From Gluconobacter sp. Gdi (GTDB taxonomy: Bacteria > Pseudomonadota > Alphaproteobacteria > Acetobacterales > Acetobacteraceae): a DNA stretch of 64,000 nt. Shown one piece after another: positions 51,998 through 60,728 of the stretch; position 1 is the stretch's first letter; each line of letters starts with the position of its first letter. A model generated the notes under the pieces. That model was not told the origin of the DNA, searched no databases, and saw nothing but the letters and a program-made list of their open reading frames with translations. The stretch covers positions 186,001 through 250,000 of the forward strand of contig NZ_BLJQ01000002.1 in NCBI RefSeq assembly GCF_014132155.1, read 5' to 3'. The position numbers and the translations under genes were made by a program.

Positions 51998-53503
51998 ATG
52001 GCGGTTCTCCAGGTTGAAGCTGTCCGTAAAAGCTATCCCGGTGTGGTCGCGCTCGATCACGTCGATCTGACGCTTGAGCCGGGCAAAATCCATATCCTGG
52101 CCGGCGAAAATGGTGCGGGTAAATCAACGCTGATCAAGACCCTGACAGGTCTTGTCACGCCTGACGAAGGAAAGGTCCTGATTGAGGGGCAGGATGCTCT
52201 GGCGGATCATAGCCTTTTCTCCCGTATTGCTTACGTACCGCAGGAACTGAATCTGTTTCCGTCCATGACGGTTGCTGAAAACATGTTCATGCCGTTCCAT
52301 CGTTCGGGATTTGGTCATCTGACAATTTCCCGGAAGGCCATGGAAGCGGAGGCAGCCCGTTTTATCGAGCGCTTTGGGATTCATGCCCGGCCGGGACAGA
52401 CCGTCAGTCGCATTAGCGTATCAGATCAGCAACTGCTTCAGATTGCGCGTGCGGCCTGCCGGGATGAGTTCAAGGTTTTGATCCTGGATGAACCGACATC
52501 CTCCCTCACGGCGAACGAGACGGAACATCTTTTCCGCATCATTACCACGTTGCGGGACAGTGGCTGTGCAATTGTTTTTGTCTCGCACAAAATGGAAGAA
52601 ATTTTCAGTCTGGGAGACACCGTGACTGTTCTGCGCAATGGTCGCAGTGTCGGTACGTACCCGATGGACGGCATGACGGAAGATCAGCTTATCCGTCTTA
52701 TGTCTGGCAGTTCTGTTCAGCTTGAAGAGAAATTCCAGCCGCGGGGTGCCATTGATGATTCTGATATTCTTCTGAGTGTTGAAGGCCTGACGGGACCGGG
52801 CTTTTCAGATGTTTCTTTTCAGCTCCGTCGTGGCGAAATTCTTGGTTTTGCGGGGCTGGTGGGGGCTGGTCGTTCGGAAGTGATGCAGACCATGTTCGGG
52901 TATCATTCCGCAAAATCCGGACGGTGCATGTTTAACGGTAAAGAAATACCTCGTGGCCGAACAGATCGGGCTGTGGCTATGGGCATGGTCTATCTTTCCG
53001 AAGAACGGAAACATCACGGTATTTTTCCGCTTCTGAGCGTGCGCGAAAACATCAGCCTTTCCGTTCTGGAAAAGATGAAGCGCGGCGGCATTATTTCGTC
53101 CGGAAAGGAGAAATCAATCGTTTCTGAAACGATTCAGAAATTTGATGTGCGCACATCTTCCGTCGGCAAGAAAATTGTCTTCCTGTCCGGTGGAAACCAG
53201 CAGAAAGCCATTATCGGCCGTGCCATGGCGCGTCGTCCTCGCATTTTGATTTTCGATGAGCCCACAAAGGGTATCGATATCGGCACGAAATTCCAGATCT
53301 ACCGCATCATGCAACAGCTCGCGGAAGAGGGCGTCGGCATCATCCTCGTCTCTTCTGAAATGACTGAATTGCAGCGCTGCGCAACGCGAATCATCACCAT
53401 GTACGGCGGTCGGACCACCGGGTCGTTCGACCAGGCTACCACTGACGTCAATACGCTTGTGGGCGCGATCATCGGCGCCACGGAGACCCGTCATGTCGCT
53501 TGA
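51998..53503 (+). CDS. Sugar ABC transporter ATPase, two nucleotide-binding domains (RbsA-like)
   Basis: The 501-residue protein has two NBDs. The first has Walker A GENGAGKST, Walker B VLILDEPTSSL and a degenerate signature (ISVSDQQ). The second has a degenerate P-loop (GLVGAGRSE), signature LSGGNQQKA and Walker B ILIFDEPTKGID, as usual in the RbsA/XylG class. AGGAG precedes the ATG at 51998. The end overlaps the permease start by 11 bp. Confidence 0.93.
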   Translation: MAVLQVEAVRKSYPGVVALDHVDLTLEPGKIHILAGENGAGKSTLIKTLTGLVTPDEGKVLIEGQDALADHSLFSRIAYVPQELNLFPSMTVAENMFMPFHRSGFGHLTISRKAMEAEAARFIERFGIHARPGQTVSRISVSDQQLLQIARAACRDEFKVLILDEPTSSLTANETEHLFRIITTLRDSGCAIVFVSHKMEEIFSLGDTVTVLRNGRSVGTYPMDGMTEDQLIRLMSGSSVQLEEKFQPRGAIDDSDILLSVEGLTGPGFSDVSFQLRRGEILGFAGLVGAGRSEVMQTMFGYHSAKSGRCMFNGKEIPRGRTDRAVAMGMVYLSEERKHHGIFPLLSVRENISLSVLEKMKRGGIISSGKEKSIVSETIQKFDVRTSSVGKKIVFLSGGNQQKAIIGRAMARRPRILIFDEPTKGIDIGTKFQIYRIMQQLAEEGVGIILVSSEMTELQRCATRIITMYGGRTTGSFDQATTDVNTLVGAIIGATETRHVA

Positions 53504-54512
53504 AACCACGCTCCCTGGAGCAACTCCCACTCCTCCAAAGGCGTCTTCCATTCGTGCGCTTATAGCCAGAATGGTCGCCAATCCGCTGGGTGGCGTCATT
53601 GGTGCGATGATCCTGATTTTCGGGATTTCGTGTCTGTTGTCGCCGCACTTCCTGACGTCATTCAACATGATCATCATTGCGCGTGCGCTCGCGTTTATCG
53701 GTCTGGTCACCATTGGGCAGGCCGTCTTGATGATTCTTGGCGAGCTTGACCTGTCCGTTGGTGCGATTGGTGGCCTCGCTGGCGTCGTTGGCGGAATGCT
53801 GATGGTGCAGGTTGGTTTGAATCCCTGGCTCTCGCTCGCTCTGTGCCTGCTGATGGGGGCAGGATGTGGCTTGCTGAATGGCCTGCTGATTACTCAGCTT
53901 CGTCTGCATTCTCTGGTGCTGACTATCGGTATGGCGGGTGTCTATGGCGGCGCCAATCTGGTGGCGACACGCGGCGTCGCCATTACCGGGGTGCCGCATG
54001 AAATCAGTTTCCTTGGTAGAGGTCTCGTCCTCGGCGTCCCGGTTCCATTTCTGGTGCTGCTGGTATGTCTGACGGTTGTTGCATTCGTCATGATGCGTAC
54101 GCCTGTCGGGCGCTACATTTACGCCATCGGGAGCAACCCGCAGGCTGCAAGAATGCTCGGTATTCGCGTCAATGCCATTCGTATGGGCGCGTTTGCTCTC
54201 GCTGGTTTCCTGTCTGCTCTGGCTGGCATTCTCATGGTCGCGCGTCTCGGAACAGCACAGCCATCCATCGGTGACACATGGGTTCTGTCTCCGATTGCGG
54301 CAGCCGTCATTGGTGGCGTTGCAACAACGGGTGGTCTGGGTAGCCCGGTTGGCGCTGTTCTGGGTGCCGTGATCATCGGGATCATTGAAGACATCATCGT
54401 CCTCTTTGGCATCTCGCCGTACTGGCAGTCCGTTGTGAGCGGCGGCATCGTTGTGCTCGCCATCTCTCTGGACTCCCTCGCCCGTCATTACCTCAACCGC
54501 GACGCGTCCTGA
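53493..54512 (+). CDS. Sugar ABC transporter permease (RbsC-like)
   Basis: The 339-residue inner-membrane permease has about eight to ten hydrophobic helices and RbsC-family signatures GELDLSVGAIGGLAGVVGG and GSNPQAARMLGIRVN. Its start lies within the end of the ATPase gene, so the two are translationally coupled. It completes a binding protein-ATPase-permease importer. Confidence 0.93.
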   Translation: MSLETTLPGATPTPPKASSIRALIARMVANPLGGVIGAMILIFGISCLLSPHFLTSFNMIIIARALAFIGLVTIGQAVLMILGELDLSVGAIGGLAGVVGGMLMVQVGLNPWLSLALCLLMGAGCGLLNGLLITQLRLHSLVLTIGMAGVYGGANLVATRGVAITGVPHEISFLGRGLVLGVPVPFLVLLVCLTVVAFVMMRTPVGRYIYAIGSNPQAARMLGIRVNAIRMGAFALAGFLSALAGILMVARLGTAQPSIGDTWVLSPIAAAVIGGVATTGGLGSPVGAVLGAVIIGIIEDIIVLFGISPYWQSVVSGGIVVLAISLDSLARHYLNRDAS

Positions 54513-54551
54513 CCGTCAGCAGCTTTTCATCCTGATAAAGGAGAGACTCAC

Positions 54552-56306
54552 ATGACCAAGATCTGTGGCGATGCTTCCGAATTCGCAGCCTCGGCCCTGC
54601 ATGGATACAGCATGGTGCATCGAGACCTTGTCAAAATGGTCCGGGGTGGTGTTGTGCGCGCCAAACTGGGTTCAAAAGGCAAGGTGGCTGTCGTCGTGGG
54701 GGGAGGATCAGGGCATTATCCCGCATTCATCGGGTATGTGGGAACTGGTTTTGCAGATGCGGCCATTGCTGGAGATATCTTTGCGTCTCCGTCAACACAG
54801 GCCATTCAAAGCGTCGTGCGTCAGGCTGATCTCGGAGGAGGCATTCTTCTGGGCTTTGGCAATTATGCTGGAGATGTTCTGAACTTTGGTATCGCTGCCG
54901 ACAGGTTGCGGGCAGAGGGATATGACGTTCGCATTCTTGCAACCATGGATGACGTGGCCAGTGCGACAGAAAACGAGAGAGAGCGTCGGCGCGGTATTGC
55001 GGGTGATCTGACAATTTTCAAGATTGTGGGCGCTGCGGCGGAAGAAGGGCTGGATCTGGACTCTGTCGAGCAGATTGGTCACCGCGTAAACCGTCAGACA
55101 CGAACATTCGGCGTTGCTTTCGATGGCTGCACGCTGCCGGGCGAGGCAGACAAGCTGTTTCACGTTCCGAATGCCCGAATGGCGCTTGGGCTTGGTGTGC
55201 ATGGGGAGCCGGGGATCGGGGAGGAGAGCATTCCAACGCCGCAGGTCCTGGCACAGATCCTGCTGGAAAAAGTCCTAAGCGAACTGCCTGCCGGGGCATC
55301 CCGGCGTGTGGCTCTGACTCTCAACGGGTTGGGAAGCACGAAACAGGAGGAACTGTTTGTTCTGTGGGAAGCACTGGCGCCCCTGTTGGAAAAAGCAGGT
55401 CTGACGGCTGTAGCCCCTCTGGTTGGAGAATATGTCACCAGTCTTGATATGGCAGGCTGTTCACTGACCTTGACCTGGCTTGATGAAGAACTGGAGCGCC
55501 TCTGGTGTGCTCCGGTTGATACGGCTGCGTTGCGCCATGGCTTGATTGAAGAGGTAGGTACAACCTTCGAGGACGCGCCAGCCGAGACCAGCGTGACATA
55601 TATGAAATCGTCCACAGCAGAAGGGCGGCGAGGCGGTCAGTGCGTCTCGGGAGTTATGATCACCTTGGCCGAGGCTCTTGCCGCGGCAGAAACTGAACTG
55701 GGTCATATCGATGCGGTGGCAGGAGATGGAGATCATGGTCAGGGAATGGCCCGCGGTTCGGCTGCTGCCAAAGCCGCGGCCGCCAGAGCCGCGACTTCAG
55801 GGGCTGGGCCTGCAACTACTCTTTCAGCAGCGGCAGATGCCTGGGCGGATCGTGCGGGCGGAACGTCTGGCGCTTTGTGGGGCGAGGGCCTGAGAGCTTT
55901 CAGTCTAGCGCTGGACGACAATGCGCTTCCTTCTTCAACGCAGCTTGCTCAGGGAGTAAGGCAGGCAATGGAGCGCATCATGTCTCTTGGGAAAGCCAAG
56001 CCTGGGGACAAAACCCTCATTGATGCTCTCGTGCCATTTGTGGAAATGCTTGAGCAGGAGCTTTCAGGTGGTGCGGCTCTGCCCGTTGCGTGGTCTAAGG
56101 CCGCCAATGCCTCACAAGCCGCCGCCGAGGCTACGAAAGATCTTCTCCCCCGCATGGGGCGCGCTAGAACCCATGGTGAAAGAAGCAAGGGTCACCCTGA
56201 TGCGGGGGCTCTTTCTCTCGCGCTTTGTGTCGGTGTGGTGGGAAAGGAACTGCAGACCCAGCTTCTTGAAGATGAGCAAAAACGCACAGTTTCTCTGGGG
56301 GAGTAA
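54552..56306 (+). CDS. DhaK-DhaL type ATP-dependent ketose kinase, probable erythrulose kinase
   Basis: The 584-residue protein joins a DhaK domain (about 1-330) and a DhaL domain (about 370-584), as in ATP-dependent dihydroxyacetone kinases. His217 in LGVHGEPG is the residue that binds the ketose covalently, Asp108 is in NYAGDVLNF, and DhaL has the Mg-binding GDGDHG. The active-site loop reads GHYPAF (His55) instead of the GHEPxH of true dihydroxyacetone kinases. That change is, from memory, typical of the tetrulose kinases LerK/DerK. With the TpiA- and RpiB-like genes this supports erythrulose as substrate. Dihydroxyacetone remains the main alternative. Confidence 0.85.
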   Translation: MTKICGDASEFAASALHGYSMVHRDLVKMVRGGVVRAKLGSKGKVAVVVGGGSGHYPAFIGYVGTGFADAAIAGDIFASPSTQAIQSVVRQADLGGGILLGFGNYAGDVLNFGIAADRLRAEGYDVRILATMDDVASATENERERRRGIAGDLTIFKIVGAAAEEGLDLDSVEQIGHRVNRQTRTFGVAFDGCTLPGEADKLFHVPNARMALGLGVHGEPGIGEESIPTPQVLAQILLEKVLSELPAGASRRVALTLNGLGSTKQEELFVLWEALAPLLEKAGLTAVAPLVGEYVTSLDMAGCSLTLTWLDEELERLWCAPVDTAALRHGLIEEVGTTFEDAPAETSVTYMKSSTAEGRRGGQCVSGVMITLAEALAAAETELGHIDAVAGDGDHGQGMARGSAAAKAAAARAATSGAGPATTLSAAADAWADRAGGTSGALWGEGLRAFSLALDDNALPSSTQLAQGVRQAMERIMSLGKAKPGDKTLIDALVPFVEMLEQELSGGAALPVAWSKAANASQAAAEATKDLLPRMGRARTHGERSKGHPDAGALSLALCVGVVGKELQTQLLEDEQKRTVSLGE

Positions 56307-56388
56307 GGGAAAAACGGGCGCTTTCTCAGAGAAACGCGTCAGGGGAGGCCTTTTCTTGAGAACTCCTGACCTGGCGAAAGTGAAAGGG

Positions 56389-56415
56389 CAGGAGCTTTCT
56401 CACCAAAAGCTCCTG
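56389..56415 (+). terminator. Hairpin after the kinase gene
   Basis: CAGGAGCTTT and AAAGCTCCTG form a perfect 10-bp stem with a 7-nt loop, followed by ATCCTTTT. It lies between the convergent kinase and Hint genes. Confidence 0.65.
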
Positions 56416-56429
56416 ATCCTTTTAACGGC

Positions 56430-58160
56430 TTAGCCGAAAGAAAGCTGGAGCGCTGAATCGTCCTGGCTCTCCAGAAGATATGGCCCTGCGTTCAGAACCT
56501 GAACTTCCAGCATCCCGATCGCATCAGCATTCCGGTTTCCCAGAGACACCAGAGCATTGCCATTCGTCCAACGGGTTTCACCGTTGGTTTCAGCGTACCA
56601 GCCCGCATCCTCGGATGCAGAAAGATGGGACGTGATGGAATGGCAAATTGTGCTGTCCCAGAGTTTGATTTGCCCAACCAGAACGCCGAGATTGCGACGG
56701 TCATCAACAAATGGACCAATAACATCTGCAGGGCGGCTGCTTCGTGAAACCAGACGAACCGATGTGACGCCCGGCTGGATCTGGAACAGAACCGATCCCT
56801 GCATTGTCCGTGATGGATAAATCACGGTGTTGTCCGTCGTGACCAAATGCAGATCATGGTCATCAGTTTGTTCTGCGGGATGCGACGTTTCGCCAATATC
56901 CAGCTTGGTCGCACGTTCCAGAAGCGCAGAGTAAAGCGGTTCGACCTGCTCGCGGTTTACACCGAGCGGCGCCGCAGCATCAGACACCCATGTCTGATTG
57001 TTCAGGCGAACAACATCTCCGGTCTGTTCGAACGAAGTGCGGTTTCCCGTGTCCAGATAGCTTTCAGCTTCTGCTCCATCGGCGATAAGAACGCCGTGTG
57101 TTTCGAGTTCCACATGGAAGATTTCGAAAAAGCTCTCGGACGTATCTGTCGTGATGGAACGACCATTGACCAGCATCCGCGCCGGAACCATCAGATCATT
57201 CAGATGCAGGCAGTGCTCCGAGGTAACACGAAGGTCCTTGTGTGGGATGTTATCAGCGAGTGCATTGGCCTTGATGCAGACGGGCCATTTGTCAGGATCT
57301 GCACTGGCTTTGACGTCCACAAAACGACGGCCCACCCAGCGAATTGGTTCTGGCTGAAGTTTGCCATTCCGTTTGACCATGACCAGATCGCCAATCTGCA
57401 AGGTTTCAACAGCCTTTTCACCATCTGGCGTTAAAATCATGGTTTTGGACAGATAGCAGACCGTCACCCGGATGCCGCCGCTATCGTACTGACCCGACGA
57501 CGCTGAGACGTCGAACGTATGACCATTATAGGCAGTCGTATCCAAGCCCACGGACTGTACAAGCTTACCTGCTGAATAAACATTCAAGGTCGAGCCACTG
57601 ACACTGGCTGACATGCTGGAACCAGCCTTGAAGTCTGCAAATGTCAGCAGAGAGCCAGAGGTAATGTCCAGACCGCTGATAATGGCGCCTGAATGAACTG
57701 TATAAATTCCACCGGAAGACACCGTGGCGCTAATGGACGACGCACCAGCCTGCACGGAGAATTCTCCGCCATTGGCAACAGTCGTATAATAGTCCTTAGA
57801 TGGGCCGTAGCTGTTGCCGAACTCCTGGGCAAAGCCACCAGAGGAAACGGTGACGTTACTGAGCACACCGCCTCGGTTATTGATTTCAGCACCGGAAAAA
57901 ACCGTGACACCTGTGACTGTCGCGCCGGAATAAGTGTAAAGCCGAGCGCCATTGGCAGCATATTTCGCGCCGCCAGAACTCAGTACGATGCCCGAGGCGC
58001 TTCCACTTTTGACATTGACAACGCCGCCCGAAGAAACAGCGATGCTGCTGGCTTTCCCGCCACCTGAGACATTCAGTGTGCCGCCACCACGGACAACGAA
58101 ACCGCTTTGTGTCGTACCGCTAACGGTCGTGGAGCTGCCTGAACTGACTGTCGTTGTCAT
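56430..58160 (-). CDS. Second Hint-domain protein with AIDA-like repeats
   Basis: The 576-residue protein is a paralogue of the Hint protein at 34906. Residues 1-230 are short repeats with SSGG, NRGG and SGA turns (for example VSSGGVVNVKSGSASGIVLS), forming a likely beta-helix. A Hint_2-type domain starts at Cys235 (CYLSKTMILTPDGEKAVETL) with the later VTSEHCLHLNDLMVPARML. Beyond it is an extra ~130-residue domain. No standard signal peptide is visible. The ATG at 58160 has AGGAA upstream. Unlike its paralogue it has no glycosyltransferase neighbour. Confidence 0.82.
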   Translation of the reverse strand: MTTTVSSGSSTTVSGTTQSGFVVRGGGTLNVSGGGKASSIAVSSGGVVNVKSGSASGIVLSSGGAKYAANGARLYTYSGATVTGVTVFSGAEINNRGGVLSNVTVSSGGFAQEFGNSYGPSKDYYTTVANGGEFSVQAGASSISATVSSGGIYTVHSGAIISGLDITSGSLLTFADFKAGSSMSASVSGSTLNVYSAGKLVQSVGLDTTAYNGHTFDVSASSGQYDSGGIRVTVCYLSKTMILTPDGEKAVETLQIGDLVMVKRNGKLQPEPIRWVGRRFVDVKASADPDKWPVCIKANALADNIPHKDLRVTSEHCLHLNDLMVPARMLVNGRSITTDTSESFFEIFHVELETHGVLIADGAEAESYLDTGNRTSFEQTGDVVRLNNQTWVSDAAAPLGVNREQVEPLYSALLERATKLDIGETSHPAEQTDDHDLHLVTTDNTVIYPSRTMQGSVLFQIQPGVTSVRLVSRSSRPADVIGPFVDDRRNLGVLVGQIKLWDSTICHSITSHLSASEDAGWYAETNGETRWTNGNALVSLGNRNADAIGMLEVQVLNAGPYLLESQDDSALQLSFG

Positions 58161-58711
58161 GTGATTCCTATGCTTCTTCGTCGACGCTAAATGTGAATAG
58201 TTTGTTTTAAGCAAACTAATATTATGATTTCAGGCGGTTTTTGTAAAATGGAAATATTTATTTTCATGATTTTCCACGGCAGAAAGATCAAAAAGAAAAC
58301 ACCGAGTTTCTAAAAAGTCCTGATCTTTTCAGGAGAAATATTTTTTGAGAAAAATGCATTCTAGAGGGCGGCGTTAATCGGAATTTTCATATTGGATTCC
58401 GAATGTGAGACGGAGCGAGGCCAGAAAAGCGCTCGATATTTTCAAATCATGGATGGCCTGCGGTAGCATAGTCTTCTCTGGAAATGCCGCCTTTCCAGCA
58501 AATCTGAGAGGCCCATTTGAGATGTGGAGAGACTGATGATCTCGATAACGTCATGTCCCGAGCTCTTTGCTTAGAACAGCAACCCTAAGAGAGTGTTGAT
58601 TGGAAGAAGCGTTGGCGAATGGAATTGAAGAGGAATTTCCGGAAGCGGGAGCTTCACTGTAAGAGAATTTCCTATCGTTGATTTTGGTATCAGGGGCCTG
58701 TCTGTAATCTC
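58161..58711. other. Gene-free 551-bp region between divergent Hint and TetR genes
   Basis: No convincing gene is seen. The Hint-proximal half is very AT-rich and holds a small hairpin (TCCTGA...TCAGGA, 58318-58334) followed by a T-rich stretch. The TetR-proximal half is closer to average composition. Promoters for both flanking genes must lie here. Confidence 0.45.
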
Positions 58712-59344
58712 ATGAGTGTTTCTTCCGTCCCCGTGCGGCGGCGTACGCAGGCTGATCGTAGCGCCTCGACGCGTGCCAAGGTTGTGCAAGCGGCCGTCAA
58801 TCTACTTCAGACGCAGGGCTATGCCGCGACAACAATACAGCGCATCGCAAAGGCGGCGGGTGTCAGTCTTGGGGCGTTGCAGCACCACTTCCCCACAAAA
58901 TCACTGATTATGGCCACGGTCCTGCGTCATTATGCTCTTAAGCGCGCGCGCCTCTACAGGCAGGCCATCAGCAACAAGGAAACACCTGAGCAGCGTGTTG
59001 ATGCCATGCTGGATACGATGTGGGCACTCGTGACCGCCGGGCCGGAATTTATTGCGACGGTGGAAATAGAGCTGGCAAGGCGAAGCGATCCGGATCTGGA
59101 AGAAGTGACGGCTCCGGTTCTTGCCCGCATTGACCAGTTCATGACGCGGTGGCTGTCCGGAAAGCGGGGTGTGGCGCCCAGTCAGGAGTTTATTGATCTG
59201 CGACTTCTGAATGCTGCGCTTTTGCGCGGGTTAGCAGTTGAAACGGCACGAGGCATTCCGCTGGAGGATCTCTATCGCTCCTTTGAAGTCTGGCGCAGAT
59301 TTGCCCGTGAAGAATTCCTTCGGATTGCCTTGAAAACTCCCTGA
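58712..59344 (+). CDS. TetR-family transcriptional regulator
   Basis: The 210-residue protein has an N-terminal TetR helix-turn-helix (TTIQRIAKAAGVSLGALQHHF) after a basic stretch, and a helical ligand domain. It precedes a creatinase-like hydrolase, an MFS transporter and a TonB-dependent receptor on the same strand and is the likely regulator of that group. The effector is unknown. Confidence 0.9.
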   Translation: MSVSSVPVRRRTQADRSASTRAKVVQAAVNLLQTQGYAATTIQRIAKAAGVSLGALQHHFPTKSLIMATVLRHYALKRARLYRQAISNKETPEQRVDAMLDTMWALVTAGPEFIATVEIELARRSDPDLEEVTAPVLARIDQFMTRWLSGKRGVAPSQEFIDLRLLNAALLRGLAVETARGIPLEDLYRSFEVWRRFAREEFLRIALKTP

Positions 59345-59409
59345 TTGAGAGGGCTGGAAACGTCTCGCACGGACAGGGTCGAATCATTCCGATACGCAAA
59401 TAATTTATC

Positions 59410-59438
59410 TTGACGCACAACAAACAAGTAGGTCGTAT
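59410..59438 (+). promoter_or_regulatory. Candidate promoter of the creatinase-like gene
   Basis: TTGACG (59410-59415) and TCGTAT (59433-59438) are separated by 17 bp and lie about 64 bp before the start codon. The -35 match is good and the -10 match moderate. Confidence 0.4.
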
Positions 59439-59501
59439 TGCTTTTATAAGAATTTGAATGGGAGCGTTGAGAGACCTCCCTCCAGCACAACAGGGTCAGA
59501 C

Positions 59502-60656
59502 ATGACAATGCCGCCTCTTACTGCTTTGCAGGTTTCTCCCGCCGAAATGGCCGAACGCCATAAGAAGGTCCGGGAAAAAATGGAGGCAGCCGGCCATGCG
59601 GCGTATGTCTCTTTTGATCCTGACAACATTTATTACCTGACAAATTTCGCTAATTTCGTTCATGAGCGTCCATTTGTACTGGTTCTGACTGCCTCGGACG
59701 CGACGTTCATTGTTCCCAGGCTTGAGATCCCGCATGTGGAGCGGCACAAGGTCGGTGCCCTGACACTTGCGGAGTATGCCGAGTTCCCAGCCCCTGCTGG
59801 CGCGCGATGGTCTGATCGTCTGGCGAACATTCTGGCAGCACAGGGTACAATCGGTATTGAGGCGGCCTGTCCGGCTTATTTGCAGGCAGCGATCGGACCT
59901 CGGTGCCAGATCCTGAATATCGTTGATGACGTCCGGCAGATTAAGTCTGCCCATGAGATTTCACGTATCGCGTGGACAAGTGACGTGATGACCAAGGCTC
60001 TTGCCATGATGATGGGCAAGGTCAAGCCAGGTGTGATGGTGGCTCAGGCCATTTCAGACGTGACACCCTATTTTTACCACCGCTGCCTGACGGAAGCACC
60101 GGCTTATAATGTCATGTCCAGCAAGGCTGCCGGTCTTATCCAGCCGCCTGCCTATACAGACGATCCGCATAATTTTTCATGCCTGACCGCACCTTGTGAA
60201 CCAGGAGGTCCGTTCATGGGGCTTATTGCGGGGCGCATTAACGGATATGGCGCGGAAATCGAGCGAACGTTCTTTCTGGATCATATCCCCGAAGACGCGA
60301 AACGCCCCTTCGATACCATGATGGAAATGCGCCACAAAGCGTACGGTATGCTCAAACCGGGTGCGATTGGTTCCGAAATTGATGCGGCCTGCCAGGCTAT
60401 TGCGCATCGTGCGGGCTATGAAACGCCGCTGCACCGGACCGGCCACAGTTTCGGTGTTACCAGTCATGAAGCTCCGTTCCTTGCTTTGGGTGAAGATAAC
60501 GTCATTCAGCCGGGTATGATTTTCAGTGTTGAGCCGGGAATTTATATCAAAGGGCAGGGCGGATACCGGCATTCGGATACAGTTCTGATCACTGAAGCCG
60601 GATACGAAATACTGACAAAATATCCCGATGAAAAAGAAAATCTCATCGTTCGTTAG
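59502..60656 (+). CDS. Creatinase-like M24 (pita-bread) hydrolase
   Basis: The 384-residue protein has the N-terminal and catalytic domains of the M24 family but not its metal site. The first aspartate is lost (MGLIAGRINGYG), the second is Glu (AEIERTF), and the last glutamate is replaced (GGYRHSDTV). His315 (GHSFGV) and Glu344 (VEPGIY) remain. This is the pattern of creatinase, and His223 in DPHNF falls where creatinase has its catalytic histidine (alignment from memory). It is therefore unlikely to be a metallo-aminopeptidase; a C-N hydrolase on a guanidino or amide compound is plausible. It is encoded with transporter genes. Confidence 0.8.
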   Translation: MTMPPLTALQVSPAEMAERHKKVREKMEAAGHAAYVSFDPDNIYYLTNFANFVHERPFVLVLTASDATFIVPRLEIPHVERHKVGALTLAEYAEFPAPAGARWSDRLANILAAQGTIGIEAACPAYLQAAIGPRCQILNIVDDVRQIKSAHEISRIAWTSDVMTKALAMMMGKVKPGVMVAQAISDVTPYFYHRCLTEAPAYNVMSSKAAGLIQPPAYTDDPHNFSCLTAPCEPGGPFMGLIAGRINGYGAEIERTFFLDHIPEDAKRPFDTMMEMRHKAYGMLKPGAIGSEIDAACQAIAHRAGYETPLHRTGHSFGVTSHEAPFLALGEDNVIQPGMIFSVEPGIYIKGQGGYRHSDTVLITEAGYEILTKYPDEKENLIVR

Positions 60657-60728
60657 GCCTGAGGCACACGCTGATTTTTCCTGACGAAGTTTGTTTTTTC
60701 ATTCTCCCTTGTGTCGGGAACGCTATCG

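Noticed and set aside
53658-54488. Open frame (276 codons) antisense to the ABC permease
   Set aside because: The product is almost all Asp/Asn/His/Gln/Thr, the mirror of a membrane protein.
58571-58789. Small minus-strand open frame overlapping the TetR start
   Set aside because: It overlaps a well-supported gene and has no recognisable features.
59502-60656. Annotation as Xaa-Pro aminopeptidase
   Set aside because: Family fold fits, but three of five metal ligands are missing, so peptidase activity is not supported.
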